From contig CAIUAY010000097.1 of NCBI GenBank assembly GCA_903897335.1, forward strand, positions 1 to 43,127: a DNA stretch of 43,127 nt, read 5' to 3'. The notes beneath the pieces are model-generated. The model made no database searches. It saw only the letters and a program-made list of their open reading frames with translations, and was not told the origin of the DNA. The translations under genes were made by a program, and so were the position numbers. Source of the DNA: an uncultured Chromatium sp. GTDB lineage: Bacteria; Pseudomonadota; Gammaproteobacteria; Chromatiales; Chromatiaceae. Positions 30,956 through 39,607 of this stretch are shown here, in pieces (position 1 is the first letter of the stretch; the number at the start of each line of letters is the position of its first letter).

Positions 30956-31654
30956 TCATCCTGGGCGCTCTCCGGTAATCTCAACGGCTTCTGTCAACCG
31001 GTTCAGCCGATCCACATCCAGCGAATCGATGCTCTCGCGGATCTGGAAGAAAAAGACGCCGAATAGCACCATCGCCACCAGCACGTCGAAGGCGACGCCG
31101 AGTTCAACCACCAGCGGCATCCCGGCTGTGGCCGAGACGGCGGCGAGAAACAGCCCGTTTTCCATCGACATGAAGCCTAGCACCTGTGCTACCGCCTGCT
31201 GCCGGAAGACCATCATCAGCAGACCGATCAGCACCACGGCCAGACTTACCGCGACGATGTTGCGGGTGAAGGCCAGATCCTGCGCCACCATTGGTTCCAC
31301 CAGCCAATAGCTGAAGATCACCAGCAGCACTGCCGCCATGATCACCAGCGCCGGCCAGCGCAGCGTTTCAGTATGACGTGACAGACTCAGACGGCGTACC
31401 AGACGATGCAGCATCCAGGGAATCAGCAGACCTTTCAGCGCCAGCGTGAGCGCCGCTGAAAAATAAAGATGATGCGCGGTACCAGCCAGCGCCACCACCA
31501 GCGTGACTGCTGACACCAGCACGCCCTGCCAGGCAAAGGCATGAATTGCGGCAACCAGCCGCGCCTGTGCCAGCAGTACGAACGACAGGAACAGCGCCAG
31601 TGCTGCCAGCAGCAGCACGAACTGTTGCAGGACAGGTAACTGGGTGAGACTCAC
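30956..31654 (-). CDS. hyfE: Hydrogenase-4 component E-like membrane protein
   Basis: 232 aa polytopic, MENGLFLAAVSATAGMPLVVELGVAFDVLVAMVLFGVFFFQIRESIDSLDVDRLN; ATGA overlap with hyfC. Confidence 0.82.
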   Translation of the reverse strand: MSLTQLPVLQQFVLLLAALALFLSFVLLAQARLVAAIHAFAWQGVLVSAVTLVVALAGTAHHLYFSAALTLALKGLLIPWMLHRLVRRLSLSRHTETLRWPALVIMAAVLLVIFSYWLVEPMVAQDLAFTRNIVAVSLAVVLIGLLMMVFRQQAVAQVLGFMSMENGLFLAAVSATAGMPLVVELGVAFDVLVAMVLFGVFFFQIRESIDSLDVDRLNRLTEAVEITGERPG

Positions 31655-32601
31655 GCGCCCACTTCCAGGATGACATGGCTCAGAAGTCCCAGCAGCGCCA
31701 GCAGCAGCGCCAGATTGAGAAAGGCTGGAACGCGAAACAATCGCATCTTCGCCAGCGTGGTCTCAGCCGTCGCCAGCGCCAGACCCAGTACCGCCAGCTT
31801 GAGCAGCACCACGACCAGACCTATGCCCAGCGCCAGCAGTCCGAAATCCTGACCGATGCCCCAGGGAAAAAAGACGTTGGCGATCAGCACGCCATAGAGC
31901 AGCAGCTTGATCTGTGAGGCCCATTCCATCAGCGCCAGATGGCGACCTGAATATTCCAGCAGCATCGCCTCATGAACCATCGTCAGTTCCAGATGAGTCG
32001 TCGGGTTATCGACCGGAATGCGGCTGCACTCGGCCAGCGCCACCAGCACCAGCGCGCCGAAGGCAAACAGATAGGACGGACGCAGCAGAAAACCATCGGC
32101 CAGATGATGCGACATGACGCTCACCAGACTGGTGCTGTGCGCGGTCATCGCCAGCGTGAACACGGCCATCAGCATCGCTGGTTCAGCCAGTGCTGAAATC
32201 AGCATCTCACGCGAGGCACCCATGCCGCCGAAGGCCGTGCCCACGTCCATTCCGGCGAGTGCTAGAAAAAACCGCGCCAGCCCCAGCAGACCGACCAGCA
32301 CGATAATGTCGGCGATTTGTGCAATCGGCAGGTCGAGCGCGACCAGCGGGACGGTAGCGGCGGCCAGCCAGGTGGCGACAAAAACGATGTAGGGCGCGAG
32401 TCGGAACAGTGGCGAAGCGGTATGTGGCACCCGTATCTCTTTGATCAGCAATTTGCGCAGATCCGCATACGGCTGAAGCAGCGGTGCGCCACGCCGGTTC
32501 TGAAGCCGCGCTCTGACCTTGCGCACCCAGCCGATCAGCAGCGGGGCGAGCGCGACATAGAGCAATGCCTGGAAGAGCGCGATCAGCCAGGAATAAATCA
32601 T
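31651..32601 (-). CDS. hyfC: Formate hydrogenlyase subunit 4 / HyfC-like (NuoH family)
   Basis: LQPYADLRKLLIKE, AECSRIPVDNPTTHLELTMVHEAMLLEYSGRHLALMEWA. Confidence 0.85.
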   Translation of the reverse strand: MIYSWLIALFQALLYVALAPLLIGWVRKVRARLQNRRGAPLLQPYADLRKLLIKEIRVPHTASPLFRLAPYIVFVATWLAAATVPLVALDLPIAQIADIIVLVGLLGLARFFLALAGMDVGTAFGGMGASREMLISALAEPAMLMAVFTLAMTAHSTSLVSVMSHHLADGFLLRPSYLFAFGALVLVALAECSRIPVDNPTTHLELTMVHEAMLLEYSGRHLALMEWASQIKLLLYGVLIANVFFPWGIGQDFGLLALGIGLVVVLLKLAVLGLALATAETTLAKMRLFRVPAFLNLALLLALLGLLSHVILEVGA

Positions 32602-32669
32602 GAGGCGCTCTGCGCTAGCCTTGCGGCCTTATCCCAAGCCGCATCCCCAGTGAAGAGCGCAGCTTGTTT

Positions 32670-32707
32670 CCTCTCTCTTTTTGGGAGAGGAGGGGACGGG
32701 GGTGAAT
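32670..32707. repeat. REP-like intergenic repeat between hyfB and hyfC
   Basis: CCTCTC-TCTTTTTGG-GAGAGG followed by aggggacgggggtgaatg; resembles the dispersed CCCTCTCCC..GGGAGAGGG..GGGTGAGGG family. Confidence 0.5.
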
Positions 32708-32719
32708 GAGCAATGATCT

Positions 32720-34732
32720 TTAAGAAATGATCCATAGCAACACCAGTAGCGTGGCGAGCGTCCAGCCGAGATAGACCCGAACATTGCCCGATTGCAGACG
32801 CACGACCCGCCGTGATGCCGCTTCCACCGCCTGCATCACCGGGAGATAAAGCAGCCCCCAGGCACGATCAGTCAGCTTGAGCCGATAGCGCGGCGCGGCA
32901 TCGTCGAATGCTGGGCGTGATTCATCGATCTCGAATAGCATCCCGAACACTCGTCGCATCGGTTGAGCGAACGCGGTCGCGGTGTACTGCATCCTGGGCG
33001 AGGGTGGTGCAAAACCGCAATCCCAGGGGTCGCGGCGACGCATCCGGCGTGGCGCCCGGCGCACAAACCACCAGAACGCGATCCCGGCAATCAGCGCCAG
33101 CAGCAGGATCGTCAGGGGCGCGCTGTAACTGGCGGTCTCTGATGAAATCGGCGTCAGCCACAGCCAGCCCTGAGCGCCAGCCTGTGGCAGACCGGTTCCA
33201 AGCATCTGTGCGGAGACAGGTTCGAGCAGACCGATGATCTGGGTCGGAAGGACGCCAAACAGCACGCAGAGCGCAGCCAGCAGACCCTGCCCGACACGCA
33301 TCCCCAACGCGCCTTGCCGGGCATGGCGCACATGCCGCGAACGCGCCTGACCGAGAAAAGCGATGCCATAGACCTTGACAAAAGTCGCCGCGACCAATGC
33401 GCCGGTTAGCGCCAGCACTGCCGAGGCAATGGGAATGAGACTGCGCAGCACGCCGCTGTCCAGTTGCCAGGCTTGCAGTGCAGCCTGAAAAATCAGCCAT
33501 TCGGACACAAAGCCATTAAATGGCGGCAGCGCGGAAATCGACAGACTGCCGATCAGAAAGAAACTCCCAGTCCAGGGCATTCGGCGCAGCAGACCGCCCA
33601 TCTGTTCCAGATCGCGTTCGTGTGCGCTGTGCAGGATCGCGCCCGCGCCGAGAAACAGCAGACTCTTGAACAGCGCATGATTGATGGCGTGATAGAGCGC
33701 GGCGACGAAAGCCAGCGAGCCGAGCAGCGCATGGCCGGTGCTGAGAAACACCAGTGCCAGCCCCAACGCGATGAAAATGATGCCGAGATTTTCCACCGAA
33801 GAATAGGCCAGCAGACGCTTGAGATCGGTTTGCATCAGCGCGAACAGGACACCCATCAGCGCCGAGAGACTGCCGATCAGGATCAACACCACGCCCCACT
33901 GCCACTGAAGCTGGCCGGTCAGATCGAACACCACGCGGATGAAGCCATAGACCGCCACTTTCAGCATCACCCCGGACATCAGCGCCGAGATATGCGAAGG
34001 CGCGGCGGGATGCGCCTCCGGCAGCCAGGCATGTAAAGGCATCAGACCCGCCTTCATGCCAAAGCCCAGAAAGGCCAGCGCAAAAGCCAGGCTCGCCCAG
34101 CCGGGTGACAATGTTGCCTCGCGCATTGAGGCAAAATCAAAGCCATGGCCAAAGGCCGCCAGCACCCCGAATCCAAGCAGAATCGCCAGCCCGCCGATGT
34201 GTGCCATCAGCAGATAGAGAAAGGCGGCGCGGCGGTTAGCCGCATTTTCGTGCTGGAAGGCGACCAGAAAATAGGACGAGAGCGACATCAGCTCCCAGGC
34301 CACCATGAACAGAAACGCATCGTCGGCCAACACCACTAGCAGCATCCCAGTCAGGAATAGACCAGTGAAGCCGCCGAGCGCCGTCAGCGAATCGCGCCCG
34401 CGCTCGAAGTCACGAACATAGGCTGGGGCGTAGATGCCGATGGCGCTGGTGACTAAACCAATCAGCAGCAGAAACAGCCCGGAGAGTGCATCGATGCGGA
34501 TGTGCCAGGGCATCCAGGGCAGACCAAGCGGCAGGGTCGTAGTCACGCTGCCGCCCAGGATCAGCGCCGCGAGACCCGCTGCGACGGCGGCCAGACCTGC
34601 AAATCCAATCAGCGGCATGGCAATCAGCCGCAGGATGCGCGGCTCGCGGCTGGCCAACAGCGACGTGGCAGACGCGGCCAGCGCCAGCATCACGGACAGC
34701 GCGGCCAGCAGCAGGACGGCGTGGGTGCTCAT
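32720..34732 (-). CDS. hyfB: Hydrogenase-4 component B-like (NuoL-family proton translocator)
   Basis: MSLSSYFLVAFQHENAANRRAAFLYLLMAHIGG, HAWLPEAHPAAPSHISALMSGVMLKVAVYGFIR. Confidence 0.87.
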   Translation of the reverse strand: MSTHAVLLLAALSVMLALAASATSLLASREPRILRLIAMPLIGFAGLAAVAAGLAALILGGSVTTTLPLGLPWMPWHIRIDALSGLFLLLIGLVTSAIGIYAPAYVRDFERGRDSLTALGGFTGLFLTGMLLVVLADDAFLFMVAWELMSLSSYFLVAFQHENAANRRAAFLYLLMAHIGGLAILLGFGVLAAFGHGFDFASMREATLSPGWASLAFALAFLGFGMKAGLMPLHAWLPEAHPAAPSHISALMSGVMLKVAVYGFIRVVFDLTGQLQWQWGVVLILIGSLSALMGVLFALMQTDLKRLLAYSSVENLGIIFIALGLALVFLSTGHALLGSLAFVAALYHAINHALFKSLLFLGAGAILHSAHERDLEQMGGLLRRMPWTGSFFLIGSLSISALPPFNGFVSEWLIFQAALQAWQLDSGVLRSLIPIASAVLALTGALVAATFVKVYGIAFLGQARSRHVRHARQGALGMRVGQGLLAALCVLFGVLPTQIIGLLEPVSAQMLGTGLPQAGAQGWLWLTPISSETASYSAPLTILLLALIAGIAFWWFVRRAPRRMRRRDPWDCGFAPPSPRMQYTATAFAQPMRRVFGMLFEIDESRPAFDDAAPRYRLKLTDRAWGLLYLPVMQAVEAASRRVVRLQSGNVRVYLGWTLATLLVLLWIIS

Positions 34733-34993
34733 TCAGACCGTCGGCGCGGGCGTTTTCAGCCGCACCCCGCGCCCCGTCGCCGTACTGTCTGCATCCTCGG
34801 CGATCAACTCCACCCCTGCTCGCTCCAACGCACTCACCAGCTTGACCAGCGAATCCACATTGCCACGCACCTGACCATCACTCGCCTCCATGCGTTGAAT
34901 AGTCGGCAGCGACAGGCCAGACGCTTCCGCCAGATGACGCTGGTCGAAACCTAACAGGGCACGGGCAGCACGAATTTGAGCAGAAGTAATCAT
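34733..34993 (-). CDS. Small XRE-type helix-turn-helix regulator
   Basis: 86 aa; IRAARALLGFDQRHLAEASGLSLPTIQRMEA HTH. Stop codon directly abuts the hyfB ATG. Confidence 0.85.
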   Translation of the reverse strand: MITSAQIRAARALLGFDQRHLAEASGLSLPTIQRMEASDGQVRGNVDSLVKLVSALERAGVELIAEDADSTATGRGVRLKTPAPTV

Positions 34994-35009
34994 GTTTTAG
35001 ACATCATGA

Positions 35010-35021
35010 TTGATAAATCAA
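35010..35021. promoter_or_regulatory. Candidate operator upstream of the XRE gene
   Basis: TTGAT-AA-ATCAA perfect inverted repeat in the AT-rich 34994-35040 leader. Confidence 0.35.
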
Positions 35022-35038
35022 GCGCGATTATAGACGTA

Positions 35039-36067
35039 TTAAATCAGGTTTAAGACATACCAGTCCATCGCTTCCAGCAGTCCCGCACCGATCCGGTGAC
35101 TGGGTGCATAGCCCAGCAGCGTTTGCGCCTTGTGAATATCGGCCAGCGAATGACGCACGTCACCAGCACGAAAATCACGATAACTCGGTTTGAAATCGTG
35201 CAGATGCGTGAAACGCGGTGCCAATGTCGAGCGAATCGCCTCGAACAGATCATTCAATGTGGTGCGATCACCGACGGCAACGTTATAGACCTGATTGGCG
35301 GCGTCGGGGTGCGTGGCAGTCGCCGCCAGCAGATTAGCCTGCACTGCGTTGGCGATGTAACAGAAATCGCGGCTGGTCTCGCCGTCGCCATTGATCCACA
35401 CCGGCTCGCCCCGGATCATCGCCGCCGTCCATTTTGGCACCACGGCGGCGTAAGCCCCGTTTGGATCCTGATGCGCCCCGAAGATATTGAAATAGCGCAG
35501 CCCGATGGTCTTGAATCCGTAGGCGCGGGCAAACACCCCGGCGTATTGCTCGTTGACCAGCTTGGTCACGGCATAGGGCGACAGCGGGTTGCCGATCACG
35601 TCTTCGACCTTGGGCAGACCGGGATGATCGCCATAGGTCGAACTTGATGCGGCATAGACGAAACTTCTAACCCCTGCATCCCGCGCCGCCACCAGCATGT
35701 TGAGAAATCCGTCGATATTGGCGGCATTGGTGGCGATGGGATCTTCTAGCGAACGCGGCACTGAACCGAGCGCTGCCTGATGCAGCACGTAATCGACTCC
35801 GGTACAGGCCGCATGGCAGTCGTCAAGCTGACGGATATCGCCCTCGATAAAGCGAAAACGCGCCCATTGTTCCGGCGTGACGGCTTGCTGGATCTGGTCG
35901 AGATTGTGGCGATGACCGGTTGCGAAATTATCCAGTCCGACCACGGTTTGATTCAGCGTCAGCAGGGCTTCCAGCAGGTTGCAGCCGATGAAACCGGCGA
36001 CGCCAGTAATCAGCCAGGTGCGCGGCGCAGTCGGTAAGGTCGCGCGGAGTTGGTCATAGGCCGTCAT
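35039..36067 (-). CDS. NAD-dependent epimerase, UDP-GlcNAc 4-epimerase-like (WbpP/TviC family)
   Basis: [79 protein letters not shown]. Confidence 0.9.
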   Translation of the reverse strand: MTAYDQLRATLPTAPRTWLITGVAGFIGCNLLEALLTLNQTVVGLDNFATGHRHNLDQIQQAVTPEQWARFRFIEGDIRQLDDCHAACTGVDYVLHQAALGSVPRSLEDPIATNAANIDGFLNMLVAARDAGVRSFVYAASSSTYGDHPGLPKVEDVIGNPLSPYAVTKLVNEQYAGVFARAYGFKTIGLRYFNIFGAHQDPNGAYAAVVPKWTAAMIRGEPVWINGDGETSRDFCYIANAVQANLLAATATHPDAANQVYNVAVGDRTTLNDLFEAIRSTLAPRFTHLHDFKPSYRDFRAGDVRHSLADIHKAQTLLGYAPSHRIGAGLLEAMDWYVLNLI

Positions 36068-36080
36068 CGCATGATCTCGT

Positions 36081-37367
36081 TCAAAGCCGCCACAGATTGA
36101 AACCCGCCGCCCGGATCGCTGCTGGATCATAAGCCGATTTCACGTCAACAAAGACGCCGCCTGCCGCAAGTGGCGCAGTCAGCTCGGCCAGCGGCATGGC
36201 GAGATAGTCCCGATGCGACACGGCGACAACCATCGCGGCGACATCCTTGGGCAATTGCGCCCAGGGCGTGAGACGGATGCCGTATTCGTGTTCAGCCTCG
36301 GCAGATTCGGCAAGCGGATCATGCACCGCGACTTCGCAACCGAATGATTGCAGTTCCGCGATCAGGTCGGCGACTTTTGAATTGCGTAGATCTGGACAGT
36401 TTTCCTTGAATGTCAGACCCAGCACGATGACCTGTGCGCCTTTGATGATGTCGCCGCGCTGAATCATGCACTTGACCGTTTGCTGGGCGATATGCGCGGC
36501 CATGCCGTCATTGATGCGCCGTCCAGCCAGGATAATTTCCGGGTGATAGCCCAACGCAACCGCTTTGTGCGTCAGGTAATAGGGATCGACACCGATGCAG
36601 TGACCACCGACCAGACCGGGACGAAACGGCAGAAAATTCCATTTGGTGCCAGCGGCCTGTAACACGTCGAGCGTGTCGATACCGAGCCGGTCAAAGATCA
36701 GCGCCAGCTCATTCATCAGCGCGATGTTGAGATCGCGCTGGGTGTTCTCGATCACCTTGGCAGCTTCGGCAACCTTGATCGAACTGGCGCGGTGAACCCC
36801 TGCTGTGATGATCGAACCATAGAGCGCGACCAACCTGTCAGCGGTGGGATCGTCATCGCCAGCAACCACTTTGACGATGCGGGTGATGGTGCGCTCCTTG
36901 TCACCGGGATTGACGCGCTCCGGCGAATAGCCAACATGAAAATCCTGTTTCCAGATCAAGCCGGAATGCTGTTCGAGCAGCGGGATGCAGATCTCTTCGG
37001 TGGCACCAGGATAGACGGTTGATTCATAGACCACTGTCGCGCCGCGTTTCAGGTGTTTGCCAACGGTGGTGGATGAACCGACCAGCGGCGTGAAATCAGG
37101 GATGTGCGTCTGATCGACTGGGGTTGGCACGGCGACAATGATGACATCAGCCCGACTGAGACTGGTCGGATCGCTGCTGACTGTCAGCCCGGTGGCGGCC
37201 TTCAGATCTTCCGTGCTGACCTCGCCGGTCGGATCGCAATGATTGCGATAGTGCGCAATTTTGGCTTCAGAGAGGTCATAACCAATGGTGTCATAACGCT
37301 TGCCAAACTCGACCGCCAACGGCAGGCCGACATAACCCAGACCAACAACTGCAACGATAGGATTCAC
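36081..37367 (-). CDS. UDP-N-acetylhexosamine 6-dehydrogenase (WbpO/TviB-like)
   Basis: [60 protein letters not shown]. Confidence 0.92.
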   Translation of the reverse strand: MNPIVAVVGLGYVGLPLAVEFGKRYDTIGYDLSEAKIAHYRNHCDPTGEVSTEDLKAATGLTVSSDPTSLSRADVIIVAVPTPVDQTHIPDFTPLVGSSTTVGKHLKRGATVVYESTVYPGATEEICIPLLEQHSGLIWKQDFHVGYSPERVNPGDKERTITRIVKVVAGDDDPTADRLVALYGSIITAGVHRASSIKVAEAAKVIENTQRDLNIALMNELALIFDRLGIDTLDVLQAAGTKWNFLPFRPGLVGGHCIGVDPYYLTHKAVALGYHPEIILAGRRINDGMAAHIAQQTVKCMIQRGDIIKGAQVIVLGLTFKENCPDLRNSKVADLIAELQSFGCEVAVHDPLAESAEAEHEYGIRLTPWAQLPKDVAAMVVAVSHRDYLAMPLAELTAPLAAGGVFVDVKSAYDPAAIRAAGFNLWRL

Positions 37368-37410
37368 GATGTCTGACCTTGAAGACCGGAGTAATGACTG
37401 GATCAGATTG

Positions 37411-37435
37411 GACAGGATGTTTAGAACATCCTGTC
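37411..37435. repeat. Perfect 11-bp-stem hairpin
   Basis: GACAGGATGTT-TAG-AACATCCTGTC between the minus-strand secreted-protein gene and the UDP-HexNAc dehydrogenase. Possible terminator or dispersed palindrome. Confidence 0.55.
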
Positions 37436-37449
37436 GGTTCAGGACGAGC

Positions 37450-38022
37450 CTAGCGGAACTTAACCTCGCCGCTGATCACCTGCATGTAAGTGGCCTCGAC
37501 ACTGTCTCCGGGCGCAACCGATTTGAGCAGAGACTGATCCTTGACGCTGAATACCTGGGTGCTGTTTGGTCCGCGCACCGTGACGGTGGAATTGGCGCGA
37601 TCCACAGACTCGACCCGTCCGGTTAGCGTGGTGGTATCAACGATGGTGCCAGATGGCTTGGTGCCGGGTTCGCGGTCAACCGTGACTTCCTTAGTCGAGC
37701 CGATGGGAGCCTTGTCGCCACCCTTCTTGATATCAACCAGAATGGCTTGAGTTTTGTCGACCGACAGTGAATTGCCGATCTTGATCTGATCGAGCGCGCC
37801 AACCTCAGCCGGGACATGCAGCACCTGGAACCGCCCTTCCAGGTTACGGATGGTCAGGATGCGCTGCTCCTGATCGACAGCTACCACGCTGCCGGTGATG
37901 GACGTGGTGGTGATCGCGCCAGTCACGGGGATGGTTTCGGCCAGCACGGCGGAAGTCGAGAGCGCCACAGTGGTCCCGACGATGGCGCAGATCAGCGAAA
38001 ATCCAGAGATGCTTCGTTTCAT
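37450..38022 (-). CDS. Secreted/periplasmic protein with duplicated beta-rich domain
   Basis: Signal peptide MKRSISGFSLICAIVGTTVALSTSAVLA; repeats ITGSVVAVDQEQRILTIRNLEGRFQVLHV and LTGRVESVDRANSTVTVRGPNSTQVFSV. Confidence 0.75.
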   Translation of the reverse strand: MKRSISGFSLICAIVGTTVALSTSAVLAETIPVTGAITTTSITGSVVAVDQEQRILTIRNLEGRFQVLHVPAEVGALDQIKIGNSLSVDKTQAILVDIKKGGDKAPIGSTKEVTVDREPGTKPSGTIVDTTTLTGRVESVDRANSTVTVRGPNSTQVFSVKDQSLLKSVAPGDSVEATYMQVISGEVKFR

Positions 38023-38121
38023 AATGGTCATGCCCCGTAATGTATTGATGATTGAAAACACGTGACGAACCGACACGTTACCGCGCAAGCCATCAGGTGA
38101 CAACCGTAAAGACTGCCGGGA

Positions 38122-39333
38122 TCAATCGGCATAGATCCGTAAGGGTGCGCTGGTTTTCAACCACTGCGCCTCGTCAGCGCACAGACGCTGCTCCAGATCG
38201 CCGGGCTGGGCACAGGGATCATCGACCCATTCGCGCAGAAAGGTTCCGCCAGCCAGCAGGTCAATGGCGAGGCGCTCGGTCTCGTATTCATAATGAAATT
38301 CGCGCCAGAGCGGGTAATCCAGTGATTCCAGACGCAAACATTTGAGCATCAGCGCGATCAGTCGATAGGGTCGAAACTGATCGTGCCGGTAATCGGCGTG
38401 ATCCGTGTGGATTTGGAATCCGGCGCAGAGCTGACCGGCATGTTTGTGAAAGGTCGGCTCAAACCAGCAGGGACGGATTAACGCACCATCGATCCAGGCC
38501 GGACACATATTCTGCATCCGTTTCAGGATGCGCTCGATCGCCAGGCCGGGAGCGCCGAGCAACTCCAGTGCGGTCGTGGTGCCACGTCCTTCGGACAGGG
38601 TCGTGCCTTCGAGCAGCACGGTACCGGGAAAGCAGCGAGCCATGTTCAGGCTGGAGGCATTGGGGCTGGGGTTGACCCAAGGCAATTTCATCACCGGCCA
38701 GCCAAATCCAGGTGCCTCATCCGGGCGATAGCCGATCATGGCGATCACTTGTAGATCTAGCGTCAGACCGCGCTCAACGACAAACCATTGAGCCAGCTCG
38801 CCAAAGGTCAGGCCGTGGCGCATGAGCAGCGGCCCGGCACCGACGAAGCTCTCCCAGCCGGGTTCCAGCAGACTTCCCTCAATGGGTCGTCCGGCCGGAT
38901 TTGGGCGATCAAGCACCCACAGCGACTTGTCTGCCTGTGCGCAGGCATCGATGAGATAACCAAGCGTCGTGACATAGGTATAGATGCGAGTACCGATGTC
39001 CTGAAGGTCGACCAGCAGCACATCGAAACTGTCGAGCATCTCCGGGGTCGGATATCGCACGTCGCCATAAAGACTGTAGACCGGGATGCCGTAGCGCGGA
39101 TCGAACGCATCTGGGGTTTCAACCATATTGTCCTGCCTGTCGCCGCGCATCCCGTGCTGGGGGCAAAAGGCGGCCACGATGTTCAGTTCATTCAGCGCCA
39201 TCAATGCATCCAGACTGTGCCATCCTTTCATGGTCAGGGATGCAGGATGACCAAGCAACGCAACGCGCCGCCCCCGCAGCGGTTGACGCAGATCAGGATT
39301 TTCCAGCAAACGATCAATGCCGAGTTGTAGCAT
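38122..39333 (-). CDS. DUF1343 / NamZ-like exo-beta-N-acetylmuramidase family
   Basis: LGIDRLL...GRRVALLGHPAS, FCPQHGMRGD, DVLLVDLQDIGTRIYTYVTTLGYLIDAC, LDRPNPAGRPIEGSLLEP, EGRGTTTALELLGAP. Confidence 0.85.
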   Translation of the reverse strand: MLQLGIDRLLENPDLRQPLRGRRVALLGHPASLTMKGWHSLDALMALNELNIVAAFCPQHGMRGDRQDNMVETPDAFDPRYGIPVYSLYGDVRYPTPEMLDSFDVLLVDLQDIGTRIYTYVTTLGYLIDACAQADKSLWVLDRPNPAGRPIEGSLLEPGWESFVGAGPLLMRHGLTFGELAQWFVVERGLTLDLQVIAMIGYRPDEAPGFGWPVMKLPWVNPSPNASSLNMARCFPGTVLLEGTTLSEGRGTTTALELLGAPGLAIERILKRMQNMCPAWIDGALIRPCWFEPTFHKHAGQLCAGFQIHTDHADYRHDQFRPYRLIALMLKCLRLESLDYPLWREFHYEYETERLAIDLLAGGTFLREWVDDPCAQPGDLEQRLCADEAQWLKTSAPLRIYAD

Positions 39334-39607
39334 CTTGACTCTCTTTGATGCAGTGCGCAGATACGGTCTTGCCCATCAAACCGCTTTCGCATAATCGGGC
39401 TGGCGCGGGGTGCGATTGTAGCGAACAGGAACGATGACGGCCATGTTCAGCGCCGTTCGCACCTTAGCAGCGCCGATGTTCAACCGGCGCAGTACAGCCA
39501 TCGCATGTGATAACCGGACGCCAAGGCTCTGCCGGATATCAGGTGCAAAAGCGATAACGCCTGACGAATCGCCGGCGTTTTGACATCAAACCGCCATGCT
39601 TTGACGC

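Noticed and set aside
39334-39607. Possible decayed coding remnant between DUF1343 and hsdR (minus strand DIRQSLGVRLSHAMAVLRRLNIGAAKVRTALNMAVIVPVRYN...)
   Set aside because: Briefly resembled an IS110 transposase C-terminus, but the match is too weak and the frame is short; not called.
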